This document shows, one piece after another, positions 1 through 12,315 of a DNA stretch of 64,000 bases (its first letter is position 1; each line of letters begins with the position of its first letter). The notes beneath the pieces are model-generated. The model did not search any database and was not told the origin of the DNA. It saw only the letters and a program-made list of their open reading frames with translations. Origin of the DNA: Steromphala cineraria (taxonomy: Eukaryota; Mollusca; Gastropoda; Trochida; Trochidae); NCBI GenBank assembly GCA_916613615.1, contig OU744723.1:31502171-31566170 (forward strand), read 5' to 3'. The position numbers were made by a program, and so were the translations under genes.

Positions 1-1
1 T

Positions 2-943
2 TTTGAGTTCGATATCTTAGAAGAAATTAATGACAAAGAAAATGGAAATTACCTTGTATTGAAAATGAAAACAAATAATGAGATATTTAGTCTGTCCTGC
101 ATATATGGTCTTAATATAGATACCCCAGAATTTTATGAAAACATCAAGAATATTATCAAACGTTTAGATACTGAAACAAATATTATATGTGGAGACTTTA
201 ACCTAGTTCAGGACCAACAGAGAGATACTTTTAATTATAAGCATATCAACAATCCAAATTCAAGACAAACGGTCCACGATATGATGGAGGAGCTTAATCT
301 ATATGATCCATGGAGAGAAGCAAACATAGATTTGAAACGATTCACATGGAGAAAACCAAACCCACTAAAACAGGCACGTTTAGATTTCTTCTTAACGAGT
401 AGAAGTTTAGAAAAATCAATCAAATCGACAAATATTACTACTAGCTACCGGTCTGATCACTCAATCATATCATTGGAAATAGAATTTACGAAATTAGAAA
501 GGGGTCGAGGTTTCTGGAAATTTAATAATAGCTTGCTACATGATACTATATATGTATCTGGGGTTAAACAGATAATCGATGAAACTGTTGAACAATATCA
601 TACCAGGGACATTAGTGGTGAAAAACAATTGAAAATAAATGAGCAATTATTTTTTGAAACCTTATTATGTAATATAAGGGGGTTTTCAATAAAATATTCT
701 TCAACAAAAAAAAGGGAAAGAGAAAAAGAAGAAAAGGAAATTAATGAATTACTTGAGACATTAGAACACGAATTAGACACATGCCTCGAGGAGGATAAGA
801 CTGAAACGATAGCGAAAATAGACGATATAAAAACTAGAAAACTTGAATTAAATAAGGTTAAGACAGACGGCATTATATTAAGATCAAAAGCAACTTGCGT
901 TGAGAAGGGAGAGAAACCAACAAAATACTTCCTATCATTATAA
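2..943 (+). pseudogene. LINE apurinic-like endonuclease domain (partial)
   Basis: This domain nicks target DNA to prime reverse transcription. Visible motifs are CGDFNLVQD (the GDFN metal and phosphate site), RLDFFLTS, and SDHSIISLEI (the catalytic SDH near the domain end). A lysine/glutamate-rich linker to the RT follows. The frame is open from the window edge, so the N-terminus is missing. It ends at TAA 941-943, but the next codons continue the same frame (KQKFLNKAISKL), so the stop is a nonsense mutation and not the protein end. Confidence 0.9.
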
Positions 944-2626
944 AAACAAAAATTCCTCAATAAAGCCATTTCCAAGTTACGTAATGAGGGCAAAATTGTA
1001 ACAGAGACAAATGAAATAATTCAACATGTAAAATCATACTACAATAACCTCTACACTAGTAAAGAAGTGAAGGATGAGAATCTTGAAAAGTTTTTTGCAA
1101 ATAAAGATATCCCTTAATTAACTAAAGAGGAATCAGAGAGTCTCGAATGGGAACTCCAATACCAGGAGGTATTTAATGCCCTCAAGAACATGAAAAATGA
1201 AAAAAGTCCTGGTCCATCAGGATATACAACTGAATTTTATAAGTTTTTTCTGGAAAGATATACACTCTTATTTAATTAACTCATTAAATGCATCTTTGAA
1301 AAAAGGGGAACTATCAGTGAGTCAAAAACAAGGGTTAATCACATGCATACCAAAAAAAGAAAAATCAAAAGAACTCATAAAGAATTACCGCCCTATATCA
1401 TTACTTAATACATCTTACAAGATTGCATCAGCAACAATAGCTGCACGTATAAAACATGTCTTACCTAGAATTATTAGCGAAGACCAAACAGGTTTTATGA
1501 AAGGGAGGTATATTGGAGAATGTACAAGACTAGTACAGGATATTATGGAATATACAGATTATATGAACAAACCAGGTATTCTGATACTTATTGATTTCGA
1601 GAAAGCATTTGACTCAGTCGAATGGAAATTCATCGATAACTGTCTGGATTTTTTCAACTTTGGACCATCTCTAAAACAATGGATTAAACATTTTATTCAG
1701 ACATTACCTCAAGTGTACTCGTTAAGGGATTTGCATCAGATTTTTTCAAAATTACAAGAGGCTGTAGACAGGGTGATCCATTATCACCTTACATTTTCCT
1801 TATCTGTGCTGAAATACTTGCACATATTAAAGGTATACAGATGCTTGACATTGAATATCTCCTGACTCAATTTGCTGACGATACAACAATAATTCTTGAT
1901 GGCACTGAAAATTGTTTTAAGGCGACCATAGACACCCTAAATAAATATGCATCTTTCTCTGGTCTAAAAATGAACATTGATAAAACTAAGGTAATATGGA
2001 TTGGATCTAAGCAATATGCTTCTACAACATACTATAATTCGAACCGCATGGACTGGACATAACGTCCATTTACACTTCTTGGTATACAATTTCACCATAC
2101 TGTGGCAGAAATGGTTGAACGAAATTACAAAGATAAGCTTAAAAAAGTAGACAATTTGATGACACACTGGTCTCGAAGAGATTTAACGCCGATGGGTAGG
2201 ATAACAGTTCTAAAAAGTCTCATTTTGCCAAAGCTTAATCATCTTTTTACATCCATCCCTAACACGAAAATTGATATAATAAATAAGTTACAACAAAAAT
2301 GCTTCCTATTTATATGGAAAGGTAAACCAGATAAAGTAAAAAGAAAACTGATGATACAAGACTTTGAACATGGGGGGTTAAAAGCACCTTCGATACTAGA
2401 AACTATACTATCCCAGAAAATATCCTGGATCCGACGATTGTACACAAACAATACTAAGTTGAATCACCTTGCAAATTGTTTCTTACCAAACACTGTTTTA
2501 GATCCTATAGAAATGGGCTCAACTTACCTTAAAGAAAATATTATACCATATATAAGAAATGTGTTTTGGAAAGATGTTTTAACGCATGGGCCACACTGCA
2601 AGGTAAATTAACTGTGAGCGATATTC
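944..2626 (+). pseudogene. LINE reverse transcriptase domain, frameshifted
   Basis: This is the RT core of the LINE. In order it shows KSPGPSGYTTEFY, LITCIPKKEKS, NYRPISLLNTSYKI, DQTGFMKGRYI, LILIDFEKAFDSVEW (first catalytic Asp), then after a frame change RQGDPLSPYIF and QFADDTT (FADD catalytic box), and finally KMNIDKTKVIWIG and LLGIQF. Frame 2 runs to about 1240, frame 3 to about 1700, then frame 2 again to about 2583. TAA codons interrupt at 1115 and 2060. The catalytic residues survive, but the frame damage rules out a functional protein. Confidence 0.92.
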
Positions 2627-3546
2627 GATCAGAGTATCTTTGGACAAATGACAATATTCAGATTGCTCAAAAACCAGTTTTGTTCAAACACTTTGTGAAA
2701 GCAAACATAAATTTTATAAATGATCTATTGAAAATGGATGGCACAATTCTAAACTTTACTGAATTTCAAAGAATATATCACTTAAAAACTAACTTTTTGG
2801 AATTTACCGGTTTGATACACTGTATAAAGAAATATATTCAAACGACTTCACAAAATCTTCATAACAAACTCGATATGCCTTTCATTCCCAATAATCTTAA
2901 AGTACTTTATACGGCTAAAAAGGGATGTAAAGATTTCTACATGTATCTTATCAAATCCGGATTGCCATCGGATATGCTCAGTAGTGAGAAAAAATGGGAA
3001 ACCGATTTTGAGTCTCATTTTCAAAAGGAAGAGTGGATCATATATAATTATATACCATTCCGAAGCACAGGTATTTATAAATTAAGGTGGTTTCAGTACC
3101 GCATTATTCACAGAATTCTAACAACGAACAAAAGTGCATTTCTTTACAAATTACAAGATTCCCCACTGTGTACTTTTTGCAAATGCTCAAACGAAACCAT
3201 AAAGCATTTATTATTTGATTGTGTACATGTAAAGAGTCTGTGGCATCAGCTGTTGGAATGGATAAAATGCAAAACTGGCATAAGATTGAAACCCGTACAC
3301 TTAATAGTACACTTAATTTTGGGCTACAAAGAAAAAAGAAATGACGTTTTGAACTTGATCTTTATTGTAACCAAACATTTCATATATACATGCAAATGCA
3401 AAAACAGAAAACCACATATAAACGGCCTAAAATCGGTTCTTCAAGACACATATGATGTCAGTAAACAGATCCTCTATACGGACTGTACATGTAGATATGA
3501 AAAATTCATTTCCTTTTGGTCCTCTTGCCACAGCCTTTTTACATAA
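2584..3546 (+). pseudogene. LINE ORF2 C-terminal domain with zinc knuckle
   Basis: The frame-1 continuation of the LINE protein runs about 320 codons to a TAA at 3544-3546. Near its end, residues CTFCKCSNETIKHLLFDC have the C-x2-C-x7-H-x4-C spacing seen downstream of the RT in L1/Tx1-type elements. The upstream half is the usual poorly conserved thumb and connector region. The join to the RT is a frameshift near 2583, where both frames read plausibly for a few codons. The remaining 168 bp to the A-run is 3' UTR. Confidence 0.85.
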
Positions 3547-3832
3547 ATTACCTCTTATTGTCCTGTTGGTTTGCAATTTTGTCGCATTGGATTGAGAATG
3601 TATACCATGTTACTACCCATGTCAATATAATGTACTTCATGTTGAAAAGATTTTTGTGGAATAACTATGTACACGTATGGTACCCAAAAAAAGAAATAAA
3701 GTGATAAAAAAAAATCACATCTCCGTATCCTAGCCAGTCCTCTCGACTTCCTGTCGAGATCTATGGTCTTATATAGGCCCGGGTCACTTAGTCGCTACCG
3801 ACTCCTCCGTGGCTACATATCCGGTGTAATAC

Positions 3833-4089
3833 GACATGGATCAGTCTAAGTAAACCTAGTCTCAATAATACTCGCTATACTCCCATACTGAGTATAGCGA
3901 GATACAGTAAGAGGTCACCTCCACCAACGTTATATGTGCGAAAGCAGACTATTGCGGCATGGTAAACCGAGCCCTGATTGGTCAATTTGATAAGTCGGCT
4001 GACGCGAGTCGTTACTACATATAGCTAGACTCAATATGAGAGTCTAGCGAGTGTTATTGAGGCTAGGTTTACTTAGACTTGACATGGAT
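3833..4089. mobile_element. Foldback MITE with 9-bp target-site duplication
   Basis: A non-autonomous inverted-repeat element occupies 3842-4080. Arms of about 37 bp (3843-3880 and 4043-4079) start AGTCTAAGTAAACC and match with a few mismatches. Each arm ends inward in its own hairpin (3871-3901 and 4025-4047). GACATGGAT flanks it on both sides (3833-3841 and 4081-4089), a perfect 9-bp direct repeat. A 9-bp duplication fits Mutator-like elements, and 8 bp would fit hAT. There is no internal ORF. Confidence 0.8.
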
Positions 4090-7000
4090 AATCTCTGTGG
4101 AGACGGGCTTAATTGATAGTAACAAAGTCTTGGTTTCATGTACATTACTCGACAGTATTGTGTCATATGATACAGCAAAAATAGATGATACGTGTTCGTA
4201 ATCTTTCTTCATTATTTTGAAAATTATTTTGAAGGGGGATTGAAATGGTCTAAGGCCACTTTCGGGATTCATAAAGGAGGGATTGCAATAAGACATAGAC
4301 CCGACTTTGTATTCTTACATCGGACAGTAACCTGCTTCAAATGACTTTAAACAAAAACTTACGGCGAACAGAGTGTGTGGTCACTGAAGCGTGTCTGTTG
4401 AGAGTGCCCGACTATGGCGCGTCAGAAGTACTGGGCTTTCACCTAACGATATTTTTTTCAACGTGTCCTAGCACCTTTTTACCTGTCGATTTTAACATAA
4501 AAAAGTCACTATAGTAACTCAAACTTTCGAAAATTCGATAGCTTAGATATTTAACGTGTACACACTGGTTATTTCAAGTCCATCGTTATTGCATAAACAT
4601 GCAGTATTGTATATTCAAAACATTCTATCCAATGATGTAACAAGACTTCTTGATAAACTGCATTTTTAATTTGGCGCCGCTATGACTAGACGTTTTTTTT
4701 GGTGAAAATCTGAAGGTCTGATCTTTGTCGATGATATCATATACCATTTCGATTCGTATTAATACTGTTGCCTTAAATACATGCCGCATATACCAGGTAG
4801 GTATAGTCACATTCACAAATAGACGCCAGTAACCTATATAGTTGTTTGTTATCTAGACGCCACGGTAATTGTTTTCTGAGCATTTATGTAAACCTGAGTT
4901 ATACACATACATGTACATGTATGCCGTTTTACATATTTGTTAAGTTTTGAATAGAGAAATGTTGGTAGTCAAGCAGATTAAACAAGAGCTCGACGCCGAC
5001 ACGCTTTAGCTTTCTCGGGCGAAGTGTTTGCATGTGAGATCCTGCGGTACACTCAAAACGGGGTATAAAATGTCAAATAAAAGCCTAATTAAGATGCATT
5101 TTGTCTCGATTACATGCTCATTGCATCTCAATAGATAATGTTGATGGAGATAATAATATGTTATTCTAAAATAATGCCAACATCACCTTTTTAAAGGGAA
5201 GGAGAGATTAAGTTTTGACTTGTCTCATGTAACTATATAAAAAGTGCATTATGTTGAACAACTTAACGGAAGTAGAAACTGAGTTTTGATCGTCTCATGA
5301 CATTGTAACTACATCAAGAGTACATGGCTAAGACAGAAGTTCACTCTTCGCTGATGTACGTCATTGAGCATCAGATGTGAGGAGGATGGAGTAGGATGTG
5401 TTTACACACCATTCAGTCTCCTCGACCTGAATCAATGGTTTCTTCACTTTGTATGGTAGCTGATTTACAACAATGGTTCTCAGAGCAGAAAGGGCCCTTT
5501 GAGTCGCATTTAGAAAAGTGGCCATAGTAAACAAGAGCAAATAGAGCAATAGCTGAACCGGTTATATCGCACGACGTCGACACTTGGAGGGGTGTAACAA
5601 CAAAGCTAGCAACATGGAGTCGACTTCGTGCTTCTCGGAGCGCATAAGCAATTAGCGAATACAATAGTAGGGACCGCACGAGGGTTGAAATGGTGCACTC
5701 AACTCTCACGTTATAGAAAGGATTCTGATGATACAGTGCCCGATCAGGGCTCATACATGCTCGTTAAGAGCCCACACTTATGGTAAGCGCAAAATGTAAT
5801 GCCCATTTTTTAATACATCTTATAAAAATCTATCATCACTTGCAAATCACTTTACTACGATTTAGATCACTTCTTGTGCTTCTACTTACTCAAATATTTG
5901 TTACATTAACTAAACTATTTTGAGATTTAACATGCAGTTAACTGAAACACGAGGATCCATTGGTTGAGAATTCAGAAAGTTTTAACGATGTAATCCTGTC
6001 ATCATTTTATAAAACATGACAATAACAATAATACATAATGACAAAGTTTGCATACATCTTATTTACATTTTCATTTTGCTTTTTTCCTTTTCTTTTGTCG
6101 TTACACTAAGGAGCATATAAAAGCATAAAATGTCATTCATTTTCTAAATGCCCAAGCGGCGTTAAGCACTACCCACTCACTCGTCTTCTAAAACATATTT
6201 ACAATAAGGATAGAATCTGAACATGGTACATATTATATAAAGACAGTTTTAGTAAAACAGATACATCATCAGTGAAGGAAATAGGAGAGATCTGGCCACT
6301 TGTGAGGCGTTCCTTCAGGATGGAGATACGCCTGTACATACTAGTATTGATGTATCAATTTGTTCTGGGTGCAAGACGATGTCCACCTTCAATCTAGATC
6401 TGCACCGAGGTGATTTCATTCTTATCCTGCTCCTTCTTCAGAAATTTTATAAGTTCGAAAACATTGGGATGAAAACATTAAAACGTGTCTAAATTAGTGA
6501 ACACCTTTTACTAAGTGCAGACGGATACAGATCAATCACGTGAGGATTATGATTGATGATGATTAATATAAACACAAATTGACGATTACATCTCTAGCGT
6601 TCTCCACCTAGTAGTATTTAAACTGTTTCGTATTTTCTTATCGCAATATGTGAAGTAGATTCATCTTTTTAGTTAACCGTAAACTTAATCCTGCGTTAAG
6701 AAAACATCAAAGTCTTTATGCTATTCTGGATTTTCTAAGTGTCGACTTCGTGCGATTCCCCCGCTGAACAATATTCTGCAGCGACGAAAACGTTTTATAC
6801 CTATCCGAATCTGGCTAGTTTACACACAGAGCGTTTAGTCATTTGTCATTGATGAATAAGTAAATGTTTTAAAACAGTTTTGGATTGTTTGGTCACGTGA
6901 CCTCATGCATTCGCAGCACCTTCGGAATATTCGATTTGAAGCGGCCCTAGAATTTCCGCTGCTTCAATGGCAAACTGCCAAAAAGGGGCGAATGAGTTTG

Positions 7001-7791
7001 ATGATGTCGGTTTTATAGATAAGAAACGGACCACGATGACCTTTAACTTGCTTGGTGTTCATAAATCGTTTGCATAATTTGAATCTCGACATAACCTCGA
7101 TGGTATTGTTACAGCAAAGAGCGTAGGATGGACTTGGTTTTGCTTAACATAGTTTAGGGGAGATAATCCCTGACACTACGTCGTTATTTGTAGAGCAGAT
7201 CAACTTGCCAAGTCTGCTCTTACAAAAGCACAAGTCAACGTATTGGACTATTTGCACATTCCAAAAGATTACCTCACTGTTATACATACATCAATTTGCC
7301 AACTGTGACAACGTGACTGAGATCATCGCACCAATGCCAGATATATGTACAACTTATGCCCTAAAGTCACTAAGCATGTAAAGATTCGTCGTCAAAAGAG
7401 AAGAGATGAAGTCGTTTTGACTCAAATAAAACTCGGCCACTGTGTTTAAATGCATACAAACACATTTCGTATGTGTCAGGATTGTACTGGCAATTGCCCA
7501 GAAACTATTTTTCATTTTTAATTGAGCGCGAGGGACATACTATCCATCGTGAAGATCTTATAGAGGTGGTCTCATCAAGATAAAGTACCTTCGATCTGAG
7601 GTCTATTCTTTGAGAAAACCTGTTGTATGATGACATTCAAAGAGCCCTTTTAGATTACGTATGCAATACGGGCAAATATGACTGTATATGAATTTTTTAA
7701 CCTCTTGTATAATTATTTTCTAATCTTTTAATCCTTTTTAATGCCGGACGCATATAGGTCATTTGTTGGCCTTACGTCGCCCTTAAATTCC
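4090..7791. other. Intergenic, no supported gene
   Basis: Open frames are short and show no recognisable domain. A 113-codon minus-strand frame at 5413-5754 overlaps a second one at 5361-5549, and neither has protein-family features I can name. The stretch is AT-rich unique-looking sequence or old decayed repeat. Confidence 0.5.
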
Positions 7792-7815
7792 ACCTACCTA
7801 CCTACCTACCTACCT
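7792..7815. repeat. (CCTA)n microsatellite
   Basis: Six uninterrupted CCTA units lie in otherwise non-repetitive sequence. Confidence 0.95.
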
Positions 7816-8950
7816 CGTTATTTTGTAAGCCGACGTCGCTATGCAAGTCGAGATCATTGTTGGTAATATCATAGCATTAGGTTACCATCCTATCAACTAC
7901 ATCTGTTAACATAATCGTTTTTCTCACAAAAGCGAATTTGTCACGTAAAATACAATCCTTCAGTGATATGATGATAACAAATGACATTCTATTAAAAACA
8001 TATCATAGACTAGACTTGAAAAATCACATATTCAAGAAAAACATGTTGCAACATTAGTTAAAACAAAACAATATGGGAAAACACCAAATTTAAACTCCAT
8101 TGAAATGACATTAAGAAAACATACAATATTGATAAGTATAATGCTTTCTCAACTTGCAGTTACTCCAAATTTATGAAAGTTTAGTCAACCTGCCACTTGC
8201 TGTTTAATGACTTACAAAACTCTCTTCGCATATACACCTTTGTTTTCACATAATTATGAAAAAGAACCAAGTTTGGAAGTTTATACCTTTTTCCTATTTT
8301 AACAATTCTATCAAGTTGTCCATATCAAACTGTATACTGTATCCTGTTACTACTACTATGTTTTATGTTAATGAAAATCGCTTGTAACAATATGTACCAC
8401 AAAAAGGGGATTAAAACAAATAATTTAAAATTAGTCAGAATATATTTCAAATGCTGCACGGAATGACTTATTGGTGGAACCTGTATTTAGATTGTCGGCA
8501 TACGCAGCCTGCGGCCAGAGGATAATGTGGATTTTCCAAAAATGAGTATGTGAAGAATCACCTAAAAATGATATAACAGTTTTTTTATAAATACGTATAA
8601 ATGTATTGTACGAAGGAGTAAACTTGGAGTAAGTCTATGCGAGTACACTCATTATAAATCGTACTAAGTTTGCTAAGGTTTATATTTGGAAAACACTATC
8701 ACGAAAATCATTTTAAGGATTGTGAAATGTTTTATTTGGATAGGAATAAACAACTACGGACACTCATTAGATAATAACATACTTTTTAATTGGACATATA
8801 TCAAACGCCCGATAGCCAACGAGACTAAAAGCGATCATCAGAAAATATGATGATTTAGGATCAAATGTTTTCAGTAAGAAGAAGAAAGTATTCAGATAAA
8901 ACTTACCTCTTCTGGACACTTCTCTTAACAATATAAGTCACTGACCACAT
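7816..8950. other. Intergenic, nothing recognised
   Basis: AT-rich sequence without a supported ORF, RNA or repeat. Confidence 0.5.
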
Positions 8951-9243
8951 GAGGTGAAGTGAGGCGATTTGGGTTTAATTCCGCTTTCAAGAGTATTTCA
9001 CTAATATCACGGCTGCTAGTATTATTGCAGGGAGAAAGCCCGCAATACGAATGTGGCTACGTATCGCTGTGAAACCTTCGATATCGGCTGGAATTAGCGA
9101 ACCATGGGTTATACTGCGCTGAAAATAAGTGTAGCATTGCACTCAAACCTTACTGCGTGTAGAATAGTTCTCTAATGCAAACAAAGTTGCCGAGCCCCTG
9201 GCGGGATTTTAACCCAGGACCCGAACCACTGGGCTATCCCGCC
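8951..9243 (-). mobile_element. tRNA-derived SINE, copy 1 (reverse orientation)
   Basis: The reverse complement aligns along its length with the copies at 22194-22489 and 59576-59886. It has a tRNA-like head (GGCGGGATAGCCCAGTGG), the GGCAACTTTG junction, a body with GGGCTTTCTCCCTGCAATAA, and a 3' end in CGCCTCAC. The head has lost about 20 bp between the A and B boxes, and the B box is degraded to GGTTAAAATCC, so it should be transcriptionally dead. No clear target duplication is visible. Confidence 0.88.
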
Positions 9244-12200
9244 ACAACAATCATTAACACAAAGCCTAAAGTACATTGTCCTTGTATGTTAAATTAATCA
9301 TGTAGCCAATGTAGAAAGTAACATGTATGTATGCTTTTTTCTCGTTATGTAGAAAAACATTATCCATTTTCAAATACAAAACAAGAATGTCTTACCTGTG
9401 TTCCACAGCTTCAAAAACAACCAAAATTATTTCTTTTATTACAATCCATATTTTTTTGCAGACAATATTAAGCCCATAATCAGTACATATTTCACATTCA
9501 TATTTAACCGATCACTGTTCTCAAAGTTAACCGTTTTTAATGGAATATCCACACACTGTAATGTAAACGTGAAAGATTTGTAAGATTAAGAGGTTGTTTC
9601 AGCTGTTTGTGCAGGTATCATGGGTGTCAGGTTTATCTAATCCTTACAAACATTACATGAAGTGAAAGTTACACATGTAAGTGTCCCTGACAGTATTGAA
9701 GCATACTTCACCCCCTGCCTCGAGAGATAAGAAGCTATAAACATAAGTCAAGTCTTTTGCCAATGGAAACTTGTTTCTATTTGTACATAAAAATTTGATT
9801 CGAAAAGACAAGCTGATTTCTACATTTTGTGATCGTCTTTATCTTGAAACTTGTATAAAGTTTTTAATTTAACCTCACAGTTACCCTTATATAGGATCCC
9901 CTTTTTTCTTTCTTTTAAGAGGAGATATACCAGCAGTTTCACGGTTTTGTCGTCGTTTTAATCAGTAGCCCCCATTTTTACAGTGATTGGTAATTAAAAT
10001 CAGGTTGTACCTACTGTACAGGTTTGGTTACAGACAGTTAATATAACAAATACTTTTATTATTGTATGCTGTATACTAATATATATCTGATCTGATATAG
10101 AATTGTTTAGTTAAGAAAACGGTTAAACATATATATATAATATATATATTACATATATATTACCCATATGGGAGGGCGGACAAAGTGTGAGAACGGCAGT
10201 TTTATGTTCAGTTTACGAGGCGATCTGTTCAACATGCAGTTATTTCATCGTCTGGAGAGGCAATTAGTTTCTGTTTGATTTGGGCGCCACTCAATTTTTA
10301 TGATGTCGGAATTGTTGCAATATTACAAAATAAACATCCTAGATTGAGAGACTGATAGGAGCGTTGAACCCATCTGGAAACTGTCAAATAAAAGTAGCGT
10401 TTCAATTATGGCAGCTTGACAACGACATAAGATTACATGTGCCACAAGATGTGCTTCTCTTTACAATTATCTTATTTGTTTACGCAGCCATGAGGTCTAA
10501 TCCTTTTTGTTATTGACTTGTTTTGTATCCATCTTTAAGCAAAAACAATCTGAAAGCTGTTACCATAAAGTCCAAGAACTAAGTTTTTGGGCTCAATTGG
10601 CCCATTTATTAAGGCCCAGGCCGACCAAAAAAACCTAACCAAAATGCAGTTAGAGACCTGAAACTTATTTTTAAAGAGGTGCTGCAAATATGTAATCATT
10701 TTTATAAAACGTCAGTACCCGTGCTCCTTTGAAGGAGACACTGCTCTGCTATTACTGGTGCTAGAGATCTCAAACTAGGCTCATTATAACGCATTGCCTT
10801 AGTTTGCCTTAGAATTCGAAAATTCCTAACACTTGTGTCAAGGTAAGCGTTCAAATTCGCCATTTGAACCTTTTTGAATGGGACGTAACTCAAAAGTGGC
10901 CGCGTTATTATATTTCATTGTATTGTGCGATGTGAGTTGTGTGGTATTGACATTTGTGGAATGATAACTATTTCAATATGCATTTATCTTATTTACTTTT
11001 TCATATTATATTGTAATGAATATGTGTATCATAAGCCTTTTGGATGGCTGTTACTTTTTAATGGTGTATGGATGCAAAAAATGCTATGATTAACATGAGA
11101 CACTCTTCTGTTTCTTTTTCTTCTTATTCTTCTGCCTAAGGTTGTATTATAAATAAAGAGCTCTATGACGTTGTCTCATGTATACAACCCTTACTAGCAC
11201 CGCACGTACAACCTGCACTTTCACATCTAATTTCTTTGCAGCTTTGTTAAACATGCGTTGAGGAAAATGATTCAGTCATTTTGTTAATGTGCAGCACCTG
11301 TGAAAAGGCAATATGAAATCAATTATTATTTAACTATTCATTAACAAGGCCAATTCTAACTTAGCCTTTTCCAAATATGCAAGAATAAACCATATAGGTG
11401 AGAAATTAAAAATGATCTCTTGATTTCTATTTCTCTGAGTCTATCGAACATTTCAAGAGCCCACATAAAAATATGGAGAAACAGAGTTGCAGAACTTCTG
11501 CAATAGTCTTAGTTTGGTTCCTCTCGTTCTCCATATTACCCACACTGTTTTGAAAATATTTTAAAAAAAAAGAAATCCATAGTCGAAACAAACTGCAATT
11601 CTATCATGTTTAAAGATTTAAATAGGTTTTAATCAATTTATGATATCTCTAGTCTCCCACTCACTTTGGAAACAAGAGTCTAATTTTACAATCCATGTCA
11701 TTAACGTTTTTGCATTGATCAGTCCTACATTGTATACAATGCTGCAAGTTTTATGAAGACAGACAGACAAAGTTTATTTACATCTCACTCGCACAGATAC
11801 AGATACATAAAAGTGATCCCATATATAAAAGCGACTAATCGCCAAGCGAATTATGAGAGATGGTGACAAAAACTAAATCGTTATACACTGTAAATGAACG
11901 ATCTAAGAGTGAGGGTTGTTTTAAAGGAATAAAACACCAATACAGTTCAAGTTTTATTGCCTCTTTATAGATCGTCTTAAACATATTTACGGATTGATCG
12001 ATGTTGATCTGAAACTCTGGATCTTATTACTACTGATGTAGACGAAAGATGAGAACATAAATGTCAGTATCGGAATTGTTTGTGAATTTTATACGTCAAT
12101 TTTGAATACAATTACATTTCAAATACACTTAAAACTTGTCAAGTTACCCCATCTACATAACGTATAAAGCATTGACGACCCTTTTTAAGTGTGCCATTTG

Positions 12201-12300
12201 AAATGCAAATGAATCATGATAATACCACGACAAAAGCGAAGGTGTTTGAAGATAGTTGTAAAAATTGAATGTAAGTAAAAAGAAAGTTTTAGTTCTGGGT
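9244..12300. other. Intergenic, AT-rich, no supported gene
   Basis: It contains a short alternating-AT run at about 10128-10168 and no ORF with domain features. The 61- to 63-codon frames at 9398 and 10702 look like chance. Confidence 0.5.
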
Positions 12301-12315
12301 TAGAAAGAGTGAGAG

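Larger units (their letters stand above)
1..3714 (+). mobile_element. L1/Tx1-like LINE retrotransposon, degenerate, cut by the window edge
   Basis: This is the 3' part of a non-LTR retrotransposon ORF2: an APE-type endonuclease, then a reverse transcriptase, then a C-terminal CCHC-type zinc knuckle. The reading frame is already open at base 2, so the element continues off the left edge. AATAAA at 3695-3700 and an A-run at 3706-3714 mark the 3' end. The copy is dead: nonsense codons lie at 941, 1115 and 2060, and the frame shifts near 1240, near 1700 and near 2583. The IDFEKAFDSVEW and QFADDT motifs resemble the L1/Tx1 group more than RTE or CR1. No target duplication can be tested because the 5' end is missing. 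Confidence 0.93.

Noticed and set aside
598..993. Minus-strand 131-codon Phe/Ser-rich frame
   Set aside because: It is the antisense of the lysine/glutamate-rich LINE linker.
5361..5754. Overlapping minus-strand frames of 113 and 62 codons
   Set aside because: Neither shows a recognisable domain or convincing start and splice context. I could not choose between them, so no gene is called.
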